Source: Mycobacterium marseillense
GTDB taxonomy: Bacteria > Actinomycetota > Actinomycetes > Mycobacteriales > Mycobacteriaceae
Direction: 5' to 3'
Length of the DNA stretch: 64,000 nt
NCBI RefSeq assembly: GCF_010731675.1
Contig: NZ_AP022584.1
Coordinates: forward strand, 558,001 to 622,000
Shown piece after piece: positions 38,015 through 46,795 of this stretch. Position 1 is the stretch's first letter; each line of letters starts with the position of its first letter. The translations under genes and the position numbers were made by a program. The notes under the pieces are model-generated. The model was given only the letters and a program-made list of their open reading frames with translations. It was not told the DNA's origin and made no database searches.

Positions 38015-38938
38015 ATGGCGTTCGCATATAGCGACATGCTCGAGACGATCAAGAACAAGCAATGGGCTCTCGCCGATATCGATTGGGACGCCCCTGGTGC
38101 GGAGTTGATCACCGACGAACAGCGTCCCAAACTCAAGCAATTCATGTCCGACGTGGTGTGGATTGAGCATGTCGGAGCGCGCGCCTTTGCTGCGATGGCC
38201 CCGAAGGCGCCCTTCGAAGCGCTCGGAGACATTTACCGTTACTTTCACGCCGAGGAGCAGCGTCACGCCAACGCCGAACTTGCTCTGATGCGTCGCTGGG
38301 GCATGATCGAGGAAGGCGAAAAGCCTGTACCGAATAAGAACATCCGTCTCGTGATCGAGTGGCTAGATCGGTACGCTGAGGCTCTTCCCCTGACTGTCAT
38401 CGGCGCCGCGATTCCCGCACTGGAGACCGCGCTGGACGGGGCCCTGCTGAAATTTCTCCTTGATGAGGTCGACGACCCAATTTGCGGGGAAGTATTCAAT
38501 AAGGTCAACAGCGACGAATCGCGGCACCTTGCAGTAGGTTTTCAAGTCCTGAATGACCTCGGCGCCAGTCCCATGCGAATCCATGCAATCCAAACGGTCG
38601 GCGCTGTGATGGACCCCCGTATTCTCACTGGCGCGTTGCTGTATATACCGCTTCTCACGCGCATGTTGATGAATCTCAACGCGATGGGGCTATCCGAAGA
38701 GAAGCTGTACAACGCGGTGACGCGATATGGCAATGTCGGGGACCGCAGTGAGCACACGCGGAGGGTGCCTGGATATCACATCTTGAAGGCCCACATGTCC
38801 TCCTCGATCAAGCGGTCCCAACCCCTTCACTTCGTTTCCCAGCGCTTAGGCAATGCGATCGACATCTTCCCCGTGCAAGTACTCGGGCGACCGCCTTCAT
38901 GGACGGATGAACTGACCTATGAACCGGTCGCTAAATGA
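38015..38938 (+). CDS. Ferritin-like-fold protein coupled to BVMO
   Basis: A 307-aa helical protein with two carboxylate/His motifs of a di-iron centre: YFHAEEQRHANAELALMRRWG near residue 75 and NKVNSDESRHLAVGFQVL near residue 165. GAAIPALETALDGALLKFLLDEVDD lies between them. Related mycobacterial proteins are often called reductase or ferritin-like without proof. It starts one base after the SDR stop, and its stop overlaps the BVMO start by 4 bases. Tight coupling suggests that it works on the same substrate, perhaps as a di-iron oxygenase or desaturase. Confidence 0.72.
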   Translation: MAFAYSDMLETIKNKQWALADIDWDAPGAELITDEQRPKLKQFMSDVVWIEHVGARAFAAMAPKAPFEALGDIYRYFHAEEQRHANAELALMRRWGMIEEGEKPVPNKNIRLVIEWLDRYAEALPLTVIGAAIPALETALDGALLKFLLDEVDDPICGEVFNKVNSDESRHLAVGFQVLNDLGASPMRIHAIQTVGAVMDPRILTGALLYIPLLTRMLMNLNAMGLSEEKLYNAVTRYGNVGDRSEHTRRVPGYHILKAHMSSSIKRSQPLHFVSQRLGNAIDIFPVQVLGRPPSWTDELTYEPVAK

Positions 38939-40434
38939 CGGACACGGTAACGACTTTGATCGTCGGCGCCGGCTTCGCGGGTATCGGTACGGCGATGAGA
39001 ATGCTTCAAGCGGGCATTAACGACTTTGTCATCTTGGAGCGATCACATCGCATCGGGGGCACCTGGCGTGACAACACTTACCCCGGCGCCGCCTGCGACA
39101 TTCCGTCATTGCTGTACTCCTACTCGTTCGAGCCGAACCCAGGCTGGACTCGCGCATACTCGGGGAGCGCAGAGATCCTCGCCTATATCGACGCGATTGT
39201 CGCGAAATACGATCTTGGGAGGTTCATTCATTTCGGTGCGGACGTGAGTGCACTGGAATTCGACGAGGATGCCGGAGAGTGGGTTGTCGACACGACCGGC
39301 GGCAGGCGGTATAGGGGCCGTTCAGTCGTGATGGCTAGCGGACCACTTGCTGACGCCAGTTTCCCGGATATTCGTGGCATCGAGTCGTACGAGGGGAAAA
39401 AGATTCACAGTGCTCGGTGGGACCACTCCTATGACATGAGCGGTAAGAGGGTGGCGGTTATCGGGACCGGGGCGAGCGCTGTGCAGATCGTTCCCGAATT
39501 GGTCCAGTTGGCGGCGTCGGTCAAGGTGTTTCAGAGGACGCCCGGCTGGGTCCTACCGAGGGTGAATTTCCGGCATCCGGCCTGGGCGCGTTCGACTTTC
39601 AAGCGCATGCCGGCAACCGAACAGGCCCTACGAGGTGCGTGGTTCTGGGCGCATGAGGTCATGGCCGTGGGCATGGTTTGGGATACCGCTGCCACATCTG
39701 TCATCCAAGCGGCCGCGAAGGCGAATCTGCGTCGGCAGGTGAAGGATACCTGGTTGAGACGTCAGCTAACACCGCAGTTCAGACCTGGGTGCAAACGCAT
39801 GCTTATGACTAACGACTATTACCCTGCTCTCCAGGCCGATAACTGCAAACTCGTCAGCTGGCCGATCGCCACACTGGCTCCGAACGGAATTCGAACCGCC
39901 GACGGCATCGAGCATGAGGTGGACTGCATAGTATTCGCGACAGGCTTCGATGTGTGTAAACGCGGTACGCCATTTCCGATCCGAGGGCGCGACGGACGAA
40001 AACTCGAAGACGCGTGGTCTGAGGGGAGATTTGCCTACAAGAGCGTGAGTGTGGCCGGCTATCCGAATTTGTTCTTCACTTTCGGGCCTAATTCCGGTCC
40101 TGGCCACAACTCTGCCCTTCTATATATGGAGGCAGCAATCGATTACATCGTAAAAGCGATCGAGCTCTTGCGCGACGAAGGTAACGGAGTCCATACCCTG
40201 GATGTGAAAGAGGGTAGCCAAAACGCGTACCACTCCAATATTCAGCGGCGGTTACGACGCACGACATGGAACTCGGGTTGCAGCAGCTGGTATTTAACGG
40301 AGGACGGCTATAACGGCACGATGTATCCGGGCTTTGCGACTCAGTTCACCAGGGAACTGTCCCGTCTGGATATGCGGGATTACGACATCACTCGGCGTGA
40401 CGATGCTGACCTGAAGTTGACACAAACACGCTGA
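38935..40434 (+). CDS. Flavin-containing Baeyer-Villiger-type monooxygenase (1 of 3)
   Basis: A 499-aa class B flavoprotein monooxygenase. The FAD loop is VGAGFAGIGTAMRML, GGTWRDNTYPGAACDIPS follows, and the NADPH loop is VAVIGTGASAVQIVPEL. The BVMO fingerprint is present as YEGKKIHSARWD, with Tyr in place of the usual first Phe. It inserts oxygen next to a ketone to give an ester or lactone. The ATG overlaps the ferritin-like gene stop. The whole gene group is organised like the mycobacterial mymA operon (BVMO, esterase, SDR, FadD). Confidence 0.87.
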   Translation: MTDTVTTLIVGAGFAGIGTAMRMLQAGINDFVILERSHRIGGTWRDNTYPGAACDIPSLLYSYSFEPNPGWTRAYSGSAEILAYIDAIVAKYDLGRFIHFGADVSALEFDEDAGEWVVDTTGGRRYRGRSVVMASGPLADASFPDIRGIESYEGKKIHSARWDHSYDMSGKRVAVIGTGASAVQIVPELVQLAASVKVFQRTPGWVLPRVNFRHPAWARSTFKRMPATEQALRGAWFWAHEVMAVGMVWDTAATSVIQAAAKANLRRQVKDTWLRRQLTPQFRPGCKRMLMTNDYYPALQADNCKLVSWPIATLAPNGIRTADGIEHEVDCIVFATGFDVCKRGTPFPIRGRDGRKLEDAWSEGRFAYKSVSVAGYPNLFFTFGPNSGPGHNSALLYMEAAIDYIVKAIELLRDEGNGVHTLDVKEGSQNAYHSNIQRRLRRTTWNSGCSSWYLTEDGYNGTMYPGFATQFTRELSRLDMRDYDITRRDDADLKLTQTR

Positions 40435-40481
40435 ACTGCAGCAGCGGATAGGGTAAACATCAAAGCGCACGTGAGGAAGTA

Positions 40482-41999
40482 ATGGGTTCTGAGTCTGGGC
40501 AGCACTACAAAATTGTAATAGTCGGAGCCGGGTTTTCTGGGATTGGTACAGCCATCAGCCTGTTGAAGGCCGGATTTGCGGACTTTCTTATAGTCGATGA
40601 CGCCGATGGCGTCGGCGGCACATGGCACTGGAATACGTATCCGGGAATAGCGGTCGATATTCCGTCCTATAGTTACCAGTTCTCTTATGAGATGCGAACA
40701 TCCTGGTCACGTACTTACGCTCACGGGGATGAGTTGAAGGCTTATGCAGAGCGGTGTGTAGAAAAATACGGACTCCAAAATTACATCCGGTTCAACACGA
40801 CTGTGGACGAAGCCTGTTTCGACGAAGGCGCCGCACTATGGCGGCTGAGCTGCTCCTCTGGTCAGAATCTGACCGCGCGTTTTGTGATAAATTGCTCTGG
40901 CGTTCTCAGTCGGCCGAAGTGGCCTGATATTCCAGGAGTGCGCGACTTCGCCGGCGTGACGCTGCATACGGCCAGATGGGACCACACGAAAGATCTCACC
41001 GGTAAGCGGGTGGCGGTGATCGGGACTGGGGCATCTGCGGTGCAGCTGATTCCCGAAATCGCGAAGATCGCATCAAGTCTGACGGTCTTCCAGCGAACGC
41101 CGATTTACTGCTTGCCGAAGCCGGATTTCTCCATACCGAGCTGGGCCGCGACAGTGATGCGGTTGGTGCCAGGGGCACAACTGATGACGCGCACTGCGAG
41201 TCAGGCGTTCGTCGAGTTCACATTTCCAATCGCAGCTCATTTTCACTCGTTGATCCCTGTGTCGGACCTCATGGAAGAGGCGGCGAAACGCTATATGCGT
41301 CGGGCGGTCGACGATCCGGTGACTCGAGACCAACTCATTCCTCGCTATTCGTTGGGTTGTAAGCGACCGAGTTTCCACAATTCCTATCTCGCAACGTACA
41401 ACCGTCGCAATGTTTCGCTCGAGACCAGCGGCATCACCCATGTCGACCATGCCTCGGTTCACACGGAAGATGGCAAGAGTTATCCGATCGATGTCATGGT
41501 CTTGGCCACCGGGTTCAAAGTGATGGAGTCGGGCAATATGCCGACTTATGTGCTGAAGGGACGCGGTGGAGTGGAGCAGTCTGCCTGGTGGGATGAGCAC
41601 CGCCTCCAAGCCTTCGAGGGTGTGAGCGTCCCAGGGTTCCCGAATCACTTCAATATCTTCGGTCCCTATGGTTACAACGGCTCCTCCTACTTCACACTCA
41701 TCGAGGCGCAAAGTCGGCATATCGTCCGCTGTCTTCGTCGTGCGCGCACGCTGAAGGCTGATTACGTAGAGGTCAGACAGCAGGCGAACGACCGCTACTT
41801 CGCTGACATGGTTAACCGCCGACATCGACAGGTTTTCTGGCAGCCGAGCTGTTCCAATGCCAACAGTTACTATTTCGACAAACACGGCGATGTTCCGTTG
41901 CGTCCGTCAACGACCCTGGAGACTTACTGGCGTAGCCGCACCTTCCGGCTCTCCGATTACCGATTTGAACGTCGCGCAGAATCCGTGGGCGCACGGTGA
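40482..41999 (+). CDS. Flavin-containing Baeyer-Villiger-type monooxygenase (2 of 3)
   Basis: A 505-aa paralogue. It has IVGAGFSGIGTAISLLKAG, VGGTWHWNTYPGIAVDIPSYSYQFS, the fingerprint FAGVTLHTARWDHT and the second loop AVIGTGASAVQLIPEI. The Trp-His-Trp-Asn variant after GGT differs from the WRDN of its two neighbours, hinting at another substrate. Its DNA is clearly richer in A/T (for example around 40500-40760) than the core genes. The stop overlaps the esterase start (GTGA). Confidence 0.86.
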   Translation: MGSESGQHYKIVIVGAGFSGIGTAISLLKAGFADFLIVDDADGVGGTWHWNTYPGIAVDIPSYSYQFSYEMRTSWSRTYAHGDELKAYAERCVEKYGLQNYIRFNTTVDEACFDEGAALWRLSCSSGQNLTARFVINCSGVLSRPKWPDIPGVRDFAGVTLHTARWDHTKDLTGKRVAVIGTGASAVQLIPEIAKIASSLTVFQRTPIYCLPKPDFSIPSWAATVMRLVPGAQLMTRTASQAFVEFTFPIAAHFHSLIPVSDLMEEAAKRYMRRAVDDPVTRDQLIPRYSLGCKRPSFHNSYLATYNRRNVSLETSGITHVDHASVHTEDGKSYPIDVMVLATGFKVMESGNMPTYVLKGRGGVEQSAWWDEHRLQAFEGVSVPGFPNHFNIFGPYGYNGSSYFTLIEAQSRHIVRCLRRARTLKADYVEVRQQANDRYFADMVNRRHRQVFWQPSCSNANSYYFDKHGDVPLRPSTTLETYWRSRTFRLSDYRFERRAESVGAR

Positions 42000-42961
42000 C
42001 CGACACTGATGCGACGGACCGGCGCCCCAGTCTTGCAAGTCATTTCGTGGCAATGACTTCGCGAAACACACTGCGTCCGCTGTCGCAACTCATCCCGTCG
42101 AACGCCCACGGCCTCGCGGTGATGGATCGCGTACTCCGGATGGCGCTTGTGGGATCGCGGCCCCGCCGAAGCGTGGCGGTTCGCACAATAGATACCGAGT
42201 TCGCCGGGAATCAGATACGCGGGGATTGGATCACTTCTCCTGCAGTCGATCCACACGCGGTTCCGTTGCTCTACATTCATGGCGGCGCCTACTCCATGTG
42301 CTCACCGGCTACCCACCGCGGCCTGCTCGGTGAACTTGCCTCCGCGAGCGGTCGGCCCATCTTTGCGGTGAGGTATCGGCTAGCTCCACGCTATCCCTTT
42401 CCCGCTGCCGCCGACGATGCACTGAACGCATACCGCTGGCTCGTCACAGGGCAGCCTTCGGCTTCCGGCGAACGCGGTGTTGCGGTGGCCGGGGACTCGG
42501 CGGGCGGCCAGCTCACGATGGCCACCGCCCTTGGCGCACGTAGTGACGGACTTCCGCTGCCGGATTCGATGCTTCTCATGTCTCCGGTCCTGGATCTGAC
42601 ATGTGAACTCGCGAGGGCACGCGAACTTCGCCGCCGTGATCCTTTCGCCTCTGCTCGGTCCGCGGCCCGCGCTCTTGACCTGTACGTGGCTGGTGCAGAT
42701 CACCGCAATGAGCGAATCAGCGTGCTCGACGCAGACCTCAGGTCCATGCCACCGATCCTGATTCAGGTAGGCGGAAGAGAAATGTTGATCGATGACTCGA
42801 GGCATCTTGCCGACCGCCTCCGATCGGCCGGATCAAGCGTTGAGATACAGGTGTACCGGGGACAGATCCACGTGTTCCAAGCCATGTTCCGAATCCTGCC
42901 CGAGGCTCGTGAGGCGATCCACCGCGCTGGAAACTTCCTGAAAGCTTCGGCCCACCGGTGA
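41996..42961 (+). CDS. Hormone-sensitive-lipase-type esterase (LipR-like)
   Basis: A 321-aa alpha/beta-hydrolase of the HSL group. The oxyanion motif is YIHGGAYSM, the nucleophile elbow GDSAGGQL, the Asp lies in GREMLIDDS, and the His in GQIHVFQAMF (Gln-Ile-His rather than the more common Glu-His). It would hydrolyse the esters made by the BVMOs into an alcohol and an acid. The GTG at 41996 overlaps the previous BVMO stop. BVMO next to LipR-like esterase is also the arrangement of mymA-lipR in M. tuberculosis. Confidence 0.87.
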   Translation: MTDTDATDRRPSLASHFVAMTSRNTLRPLSQLIPSNAHGLAVMDRVLRMALVGSRPRRSVAVRTIDTEFAGNQIRGDWITSPAVDPHAVPLLYIHGGAYSMCSPATHRGLLGELASASGRPIFAVRYRLAPRYPFPAAADDALNAYRWLVTGQPSASGERGVAVAGDSAGGQLTMATALGARSDGLPLPDSMLLMSPVLDLTCELARARELRRRDPFASARSAARALDLYVAGADHRNERISVLDADLRSMPPILIQVGGREMLIDDSRHLADRLRSAGSSVEIQVYRGQIHVFQAMFRILPEAREAIHRAGNFLKASAHR

Positions 42962-42974
42962 AAGTGTTGGGACC

Positions 42975-44558
42975 GTGGATGCTCCACTGCCACCGCGCCA
43001 TCAACTGCTTCTTAGCTGTCTCATGACAGGCGGCTTTGCGAGGGATCCTCGAGGACACGATCCGTCGATAGTGATCATCGGGGCCGGCGTCGCGGGTATC
43101 GCCATGGCCCATCAGCTGAAGAGGGACGGATTCACCAACTTCACCATGGTGGAAAAGGCTGCAGACATCGGCGGCGTCTGGCGCGACAACACCTATCCAG
43201 GAGCGGCTTGCGACGTGCCGTCAGCGTTGTACTCACTCTCGGACAAGCCCAACACTCGTTGGTCGAGACGTTATGCAGAACAGCCCGAGATACTCCAATA
43301 TCTTCGCCGACTCGTCCTGGCCGACGGAATGGACCTGCAGCTGCGCACGCGGACCGAAGTCGTCGAGATGACCTTCGATGAACAGGCCGGCCGTTGGCGT
43401 TTGGTGACCGAATCCAGCGAGACGATCTGGTGCGATGTCGTGATTTCGGCCGTGGGGCAGCTCTCGCGACCTCATACGCCGAATATTGCCGGCGAAGACA
43501 CCTTCGAGGGGCCGCGTTTTCATTCGGCGCGTTGGGACCATTCGGTATCGCTGCGCGGCAAGGAAGTAGCCGTCATCGGGACAGGCGCAAGCGCGATACA
43601 GTTTGTGCCATGGATCGCACACGAGGCACAGCGCGTAACGCTGTATCAGCGCACGGCGCCTTGGATTTTGCCGAAGTGGGACAGCAGGTACGGACGTCTT
43701 CACCAACAGCTGATTAAGGTTCTGCCGCTGTGGCCGCGTCTTGAGCGTTTCGCGGTATGGCTGATTTTTGAAGTGCTCGCAGTGACGTTGGTCGACGCGA
43801 AGCCCTTGTCACGCATTCTCGGCGCGGTCGCCCGCTACCACCTCCATCGGCAGGTTGCCGATCCAATGCTGCGCCGGCAACTCACGCCATCAGATGCGCC
43901 GGGGTGCAAGCGGGTGTTGTTCTCGAATGATTACTACCCCGCGATTGCCAACGGTGAAGTCTCGTTGGTGACCAACGCGGTTGCGAAGCTTTGCGACAAG
44001 GGAGTCGTGACCGACGATGGCGTACTCCACCACGCGGACGTCGTCATTTACGGAACAGGTTTCCGCGCTACCGACTTCCTCGCCCCGATGCGTGTTCGCG
44101 GCTGGGGCGGAGTGACTCTGGACGAGGTGTGGGGGACGCAGGCGCACGCATACCTGGGCATTACAGTCCCGATGTTCCCGAATCTCTTTCTCCTCTATGG
44201 CCCGAACACGAACGTCGGTTCCGGGTCGATCATTTACATGATCGAGTCTCAGGTCCGCTATGTCGGTGCCCTCATCAAGATTTTGGCGAGTGCCCCAGGG
44301 CGTACGGTCGACGTCAGGCCAGACATCGAGCAAAGCTACAACACACGATTGGGCCGGCGGCTGCGAAGGTCGGTGTGGGCGCTTTGCGCGAGCTGGTACA
44401 CGACCTCGAGTGGCGCGATCCCGACGAACTGGCCTGGGCCTACATTTGCCTACCGGATCCTCACCCGCAAACCACGCAATCACGATTATCTATTCAGGCA
44501 CGTTGAACGCCTTCAGTTAGACGGCCCGAGTGAGAACGGCGCGAGGCTGCGCAGATGA
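42975..44558 (+). CDS. Flavin-containing Baeyer-Villiger-type monooxygenase (3 of 3)
   Basis: A 527-aa paralogue with an N-terminal extension of about 28 residues before the FAD loop IIGAGVAGIAMAHQL. VWRDNTYPGAACDVPSALYS, the canonical fingerprint FEGPRFHSARWDHS, and VAVIGTGASAIQFVPWI are present. It starts 14 bases after the esterase gene. A later start at codon 17 (ATG) is possible and would remove most of the extension. It is followed by a more AT-rich 115-base gap and then the P450, which may begin a new transcript. Confidence 0.86.
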   Translation: MDAPLPPRHQLLLSCLMTGGFARDPRGHDPSIVIIGAGVAGIAMAHQLKRDGFTNFTMVEKAADIGGVWRDNTYPGAACDVPSALYSLSDKPNTRWSRRYAEQPEILQYLRRLVLADGMDLQLRTRTEVVEMTFDEQAGRWRLVTESSETIWCDVVISAVGQLSRPHTPNIAGEDTFEGPRFHSARWDHSVSLRGKEVAVIGTGASAIQFVPWIAHEAQRVTLYQRTAPWILPKWDSRYGRLHQQLIKVLPLWPRLERFAVWLIFEVLAVTLVDAKPLSRILGAVARYHLHRQVADPMLRRQLTPSDAPGCKRVLFSNDYYPAIANGEVSLVTNAVAKLCDKGVVTDDGVLHHADVVIYGTGFRATDFLAPMRVRGWGGVTLDEVWGTQAHAYLGITVPMFPNLFLLYGPNTNVGSGSIIYMIESQVRYVGALIKILASAPGRTVDVRPDIEQSYNTRLGRRLRRSVWALCASWYTTSSGAIPTNWPGPTFAYRILTRKPRNHDYLFRHVERLQLDGPSENGARLRR

Positions 44559-44673
44559 TCCGGGTCGCAGGCGGTGTCTAACATTTCACTGTTCATTGTT
44601 CGAATATTGACATTCAGCACATCTATGTAAACTGTTACCAGATACCCGTGCAGCAGAGCGCCCAGGAGGCATC
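44559..44673 (+). promoter_or_regulatory. Candidate promoter ahead of the CYP136-like gene
   Basis: This 115-base AT-rich gap has a perfect TTGACA at 44607-44612 and a TAAACT at 44628-44633 (15-base spacer, shorter than ideal). An imperfect inverted repeat GTAA/TTAC overlaps the latter. An AGGAGG-type ribosome site sits just before the GTG at 44674. This is a plausible second promoter within the long run, possibly under TetR control. Confidence 0.4.
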
Positions 44674-46131
44674 GTGGCTAATCAGCTTCTCGCACTCACG
44701 CGTCACCCCAAGGAGCGGTTGACGTCTGTCCTGTTGGCGCCCGCCCCCCGCGTCGTCGATGACAAATGGCGACAGTGGAGTCGGGACTGGAGAGTCCGGG
44801 AACTTGCGCTGGCCCCCGCCGGATCTGGGCTGAGAGCCGTCCTAGGGGACGCTGGACTCCCGTTGCTGGGGCACACTGTCGACTACATCCGATTTGGTTC
44901 AGAATTCAGTCGGGAGCGTTACGAACGTTTGGGCTCGGTGTCGTGGATGGGCGCATTCGGTACCAAAATGGTGGTCATCGCCGGTCCAGACGCAACGCGT
45001 GAGGCGTTCACAAGCGAAGCCAAGGCCTTTTCTCAGGATGGCTGGTCCTTCTTGATCGATGCTTTCTTCCATCGCGGGTTGATGCTCATGAGCTTCGACG
45101 AACATTTGATGCACCGGCGCATCATGCAGGAGGCGTTCACGCGTCCTCGCCTGACCGGATATGTCGGGCAGGTGGCCCCGTGCGTTCGCGCAGCCGTGCC
45201 CGCGTGGCCGACCGGTCCGTCGGTCCGGATCTACCCGTTGTTGAAGAATCTCACCCTCGATATTGCCACGGATGTCTTCATGGGTGGCCGCGGCAAGGAC
45301 GAGAGCGCTGCTGTCAACGAGGCGTTCATTTCCACTGTTCGCGCGGCGAGTTCCTTTGTGCGAGTTCCACTCCCGGGCACCAGGTTCCGCGCCGGCGTGC
45401 ATGGGCGGCGCGTGTTGGAGGACTACTTCTCCCGACACCTGCCGGCCGCGCGTGCAGGCGAGACCGACGATCTATTCGCCGCCCTATGCCAGGCGACCAC
45501 GGAAGACGGTGAACGATTCTCCGACGAGGATGTGATCAACCACATGATCTTTCTCATGATGGCCGCCCATGATACCTCCACGATCACCACCACTGCTGTG
45601 ACCTACTTCCTCGCTAAACATCCTGAGTGGCAGGAGAAGGCAGCGGCGGAGGCGCGGTCCTTCGGTGACGATTCGCCAGATATCGACGAACTGGAGCAGA
45701 TGACGGTCCTCGATCTGATCCTCAAAGAAGCTCTGCGTCTGCTGGCGCCCGTTCCGCTGGTGATGCGCAAGACCGTCCGCGATGTCGCCATCGACGGCTA
45801 TCACATCCCCCGTGAAACCTTGTGCGCAATCACACCCGCCGTAAATCACTTCGACCGCAGAATATGGAGCGACCCGGACCGTTTCGATCCGTCGCGCTTC
45901 GATGAGCCCCGGCGCGAGGACCAACAGCACCGATTCGCCTGGGTGCCGTTCGGCGGGGGGGCGCACAAATGCATTGGGATGCAGTTCGGCACACTCGAGG
46001 TGAAGGCAATCCTGCACCAGATGTTGCGTACCTACACTTGGACGGTCCCAAACGACTATCACGTGCGTTGGGACAACACCTCGCTGCCCATTCCCGTGGA
46101 CGGACTGCCTGTGACGTTGCGGCACCGATGA
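44674..46131 (+). CDS. Cytochrome P450, CYP136-like
   Basis: A 485-aa P450. The heme loop FGGGAHKCIGMQFG places the cysteine near residue 433. The I-helix is MMAAHDTSTITTT and the ExxR is in KEALRLL. The segments GLPLLGHTVDYIRFG, QDGWSFLIDAFFHRGLMLMSFDEH and HRRIMQEAFTRPRLTGYV match the CYP136 family as I know it from M. tuberculosis Rv3059, whose substrate is unknown. It has no ferredoxin next to it; the CYP153 partner proteins could serve both. Its stop overlaps the transglutaminase-like start. Confidence 0.85.
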   Translation: MANQLLALTRHPKERLTSVLLAPAPRVVDDKWRQWSRDWRVRELALAPAGSGLRAVLGDAGLPLLGHTVDYIRFGSEFSRERYERLGSVSWMGAFGTKMVVIAGPDATREAFTSEAKAFSQDGWSFLIDAFFHRGLMLMSFDEHLMHRRIMQEAFTRPRLTGYVGQVAPCVRAAVPAWPTGPSVRIYPLLKNLTLDIATDVFMGGRGKDESAAVNEAFISTVRAASSFVRVPLPGTRFRAGVHGRRVLEDYFSRHLPAARAGETDDLFAALCQATTEDGERFSDEDVINHMIFLMMAAHDTSTITTTAVTYFLAKHPEWQEKAAAEARSFGDDSPDIDELEQMTVLDLILKEALRLLAPVPLVMRKTVRDVAIDGYHIPRETLCAITPAVNHFDRRIWSDPDRFDPSRFDEPRREDQQHRFAWVPFGGGAHKCIGMQFGTLEVKAILHQMLRTYTWTVPNDYHVRWDNTSLPIPVDGLPVTLRHR

Positions 46132-46781
46132 GCGGTGAGAACTCGCCTTACCTGGAGCCCACGGAGTTCCTCGATTGGCAACATGAATCGGTACGCGACT
46201 TCGTTGCATCGGCGACCCGCGGCGCGGTCGACGACACCACGAAGGCCATAGCCATCTTCACTGCGGTCCGCGACTCGATTTGGTATGACCCCTACACCGT
46301 GACCGATGACCCGCATGCGTATCGCGCCAGCACCATCGCAACTGCAGACCGCGCTTACTGCGTCCCGAAGGCGGTGCTCTTGACGGCGGCCTGCCGAGCA
46401 GCAGGCATCCCAGCGCGGCTGGGGTTCGCCGATGTCCGAAACCACCTTCAGACCGAGACATTGCGTGAGCGGATGGGCGGTACCGACGTATTCGTCTACC
46501 ACGGATACAGCCTCATGCATCTCTGCGGTGTCTGGGTCAAGGCAACTCCGGCGTTCAATCGCGAGCTATGCGCACGGTTCGGCGTCCCGCCAATTGATTT
46601 CGACGGGCGCACAGACGCCCTGCTGCACGGGTTCGCCGGTGACGGCACACAACACATGGAATATCTGAGGGATCGAGGCGCCTTCGACGATCTACCGCTG
46701 GCAGAGATCCTGCAAGCGCTCAGAACCCACTACGGGACGCTCATAGGCGATGCGAGTCGCCATCCAGACCTGTTCGCCTGA
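46128..46781 (+). CDS. Transglutaminase-like (papain-fold) protein
   Basis: A 217-aa transglutaminase-core-like protein. The likely catalytic Cys lies in RAYCVPKAVLLTAACRAAGIPARLGFADV. The His is in VFVYHGYSLMHL and the acid after VWVKATPAFN. Members of this group act as amidases or amide-forming enzymes; no substrate is known. The ATG overlaps the P450 stop by 4 bases, and the acyl-CoA ligase starts 14 bases after it. A broken copy lies next to the BtrH-like gene at 33.46 kb, so the family was linked twice to this pathway. Confidence 0.8.
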   Translation: MSGENSPYLEPTEFLDWQHESVRDFVASATRGAVDDTTKAIAIFTAVRDSIWYDPYTVTDDPHAYRASTIATADRAYCVPKAVLLTAACRAAGIPARLGFADVRNHLQTETLRERMGGTDVFVYHGYSLMHLCGVWVKATPAFNRELCARFGVPPIDFDGRTDALLHGFAGDGTQHMEYLRDRGAFDDLPLAEILQALRTHYGTLIGDASRHPDLFA

Positions 46782-46795
46782 AGGGCCGATGCGAA

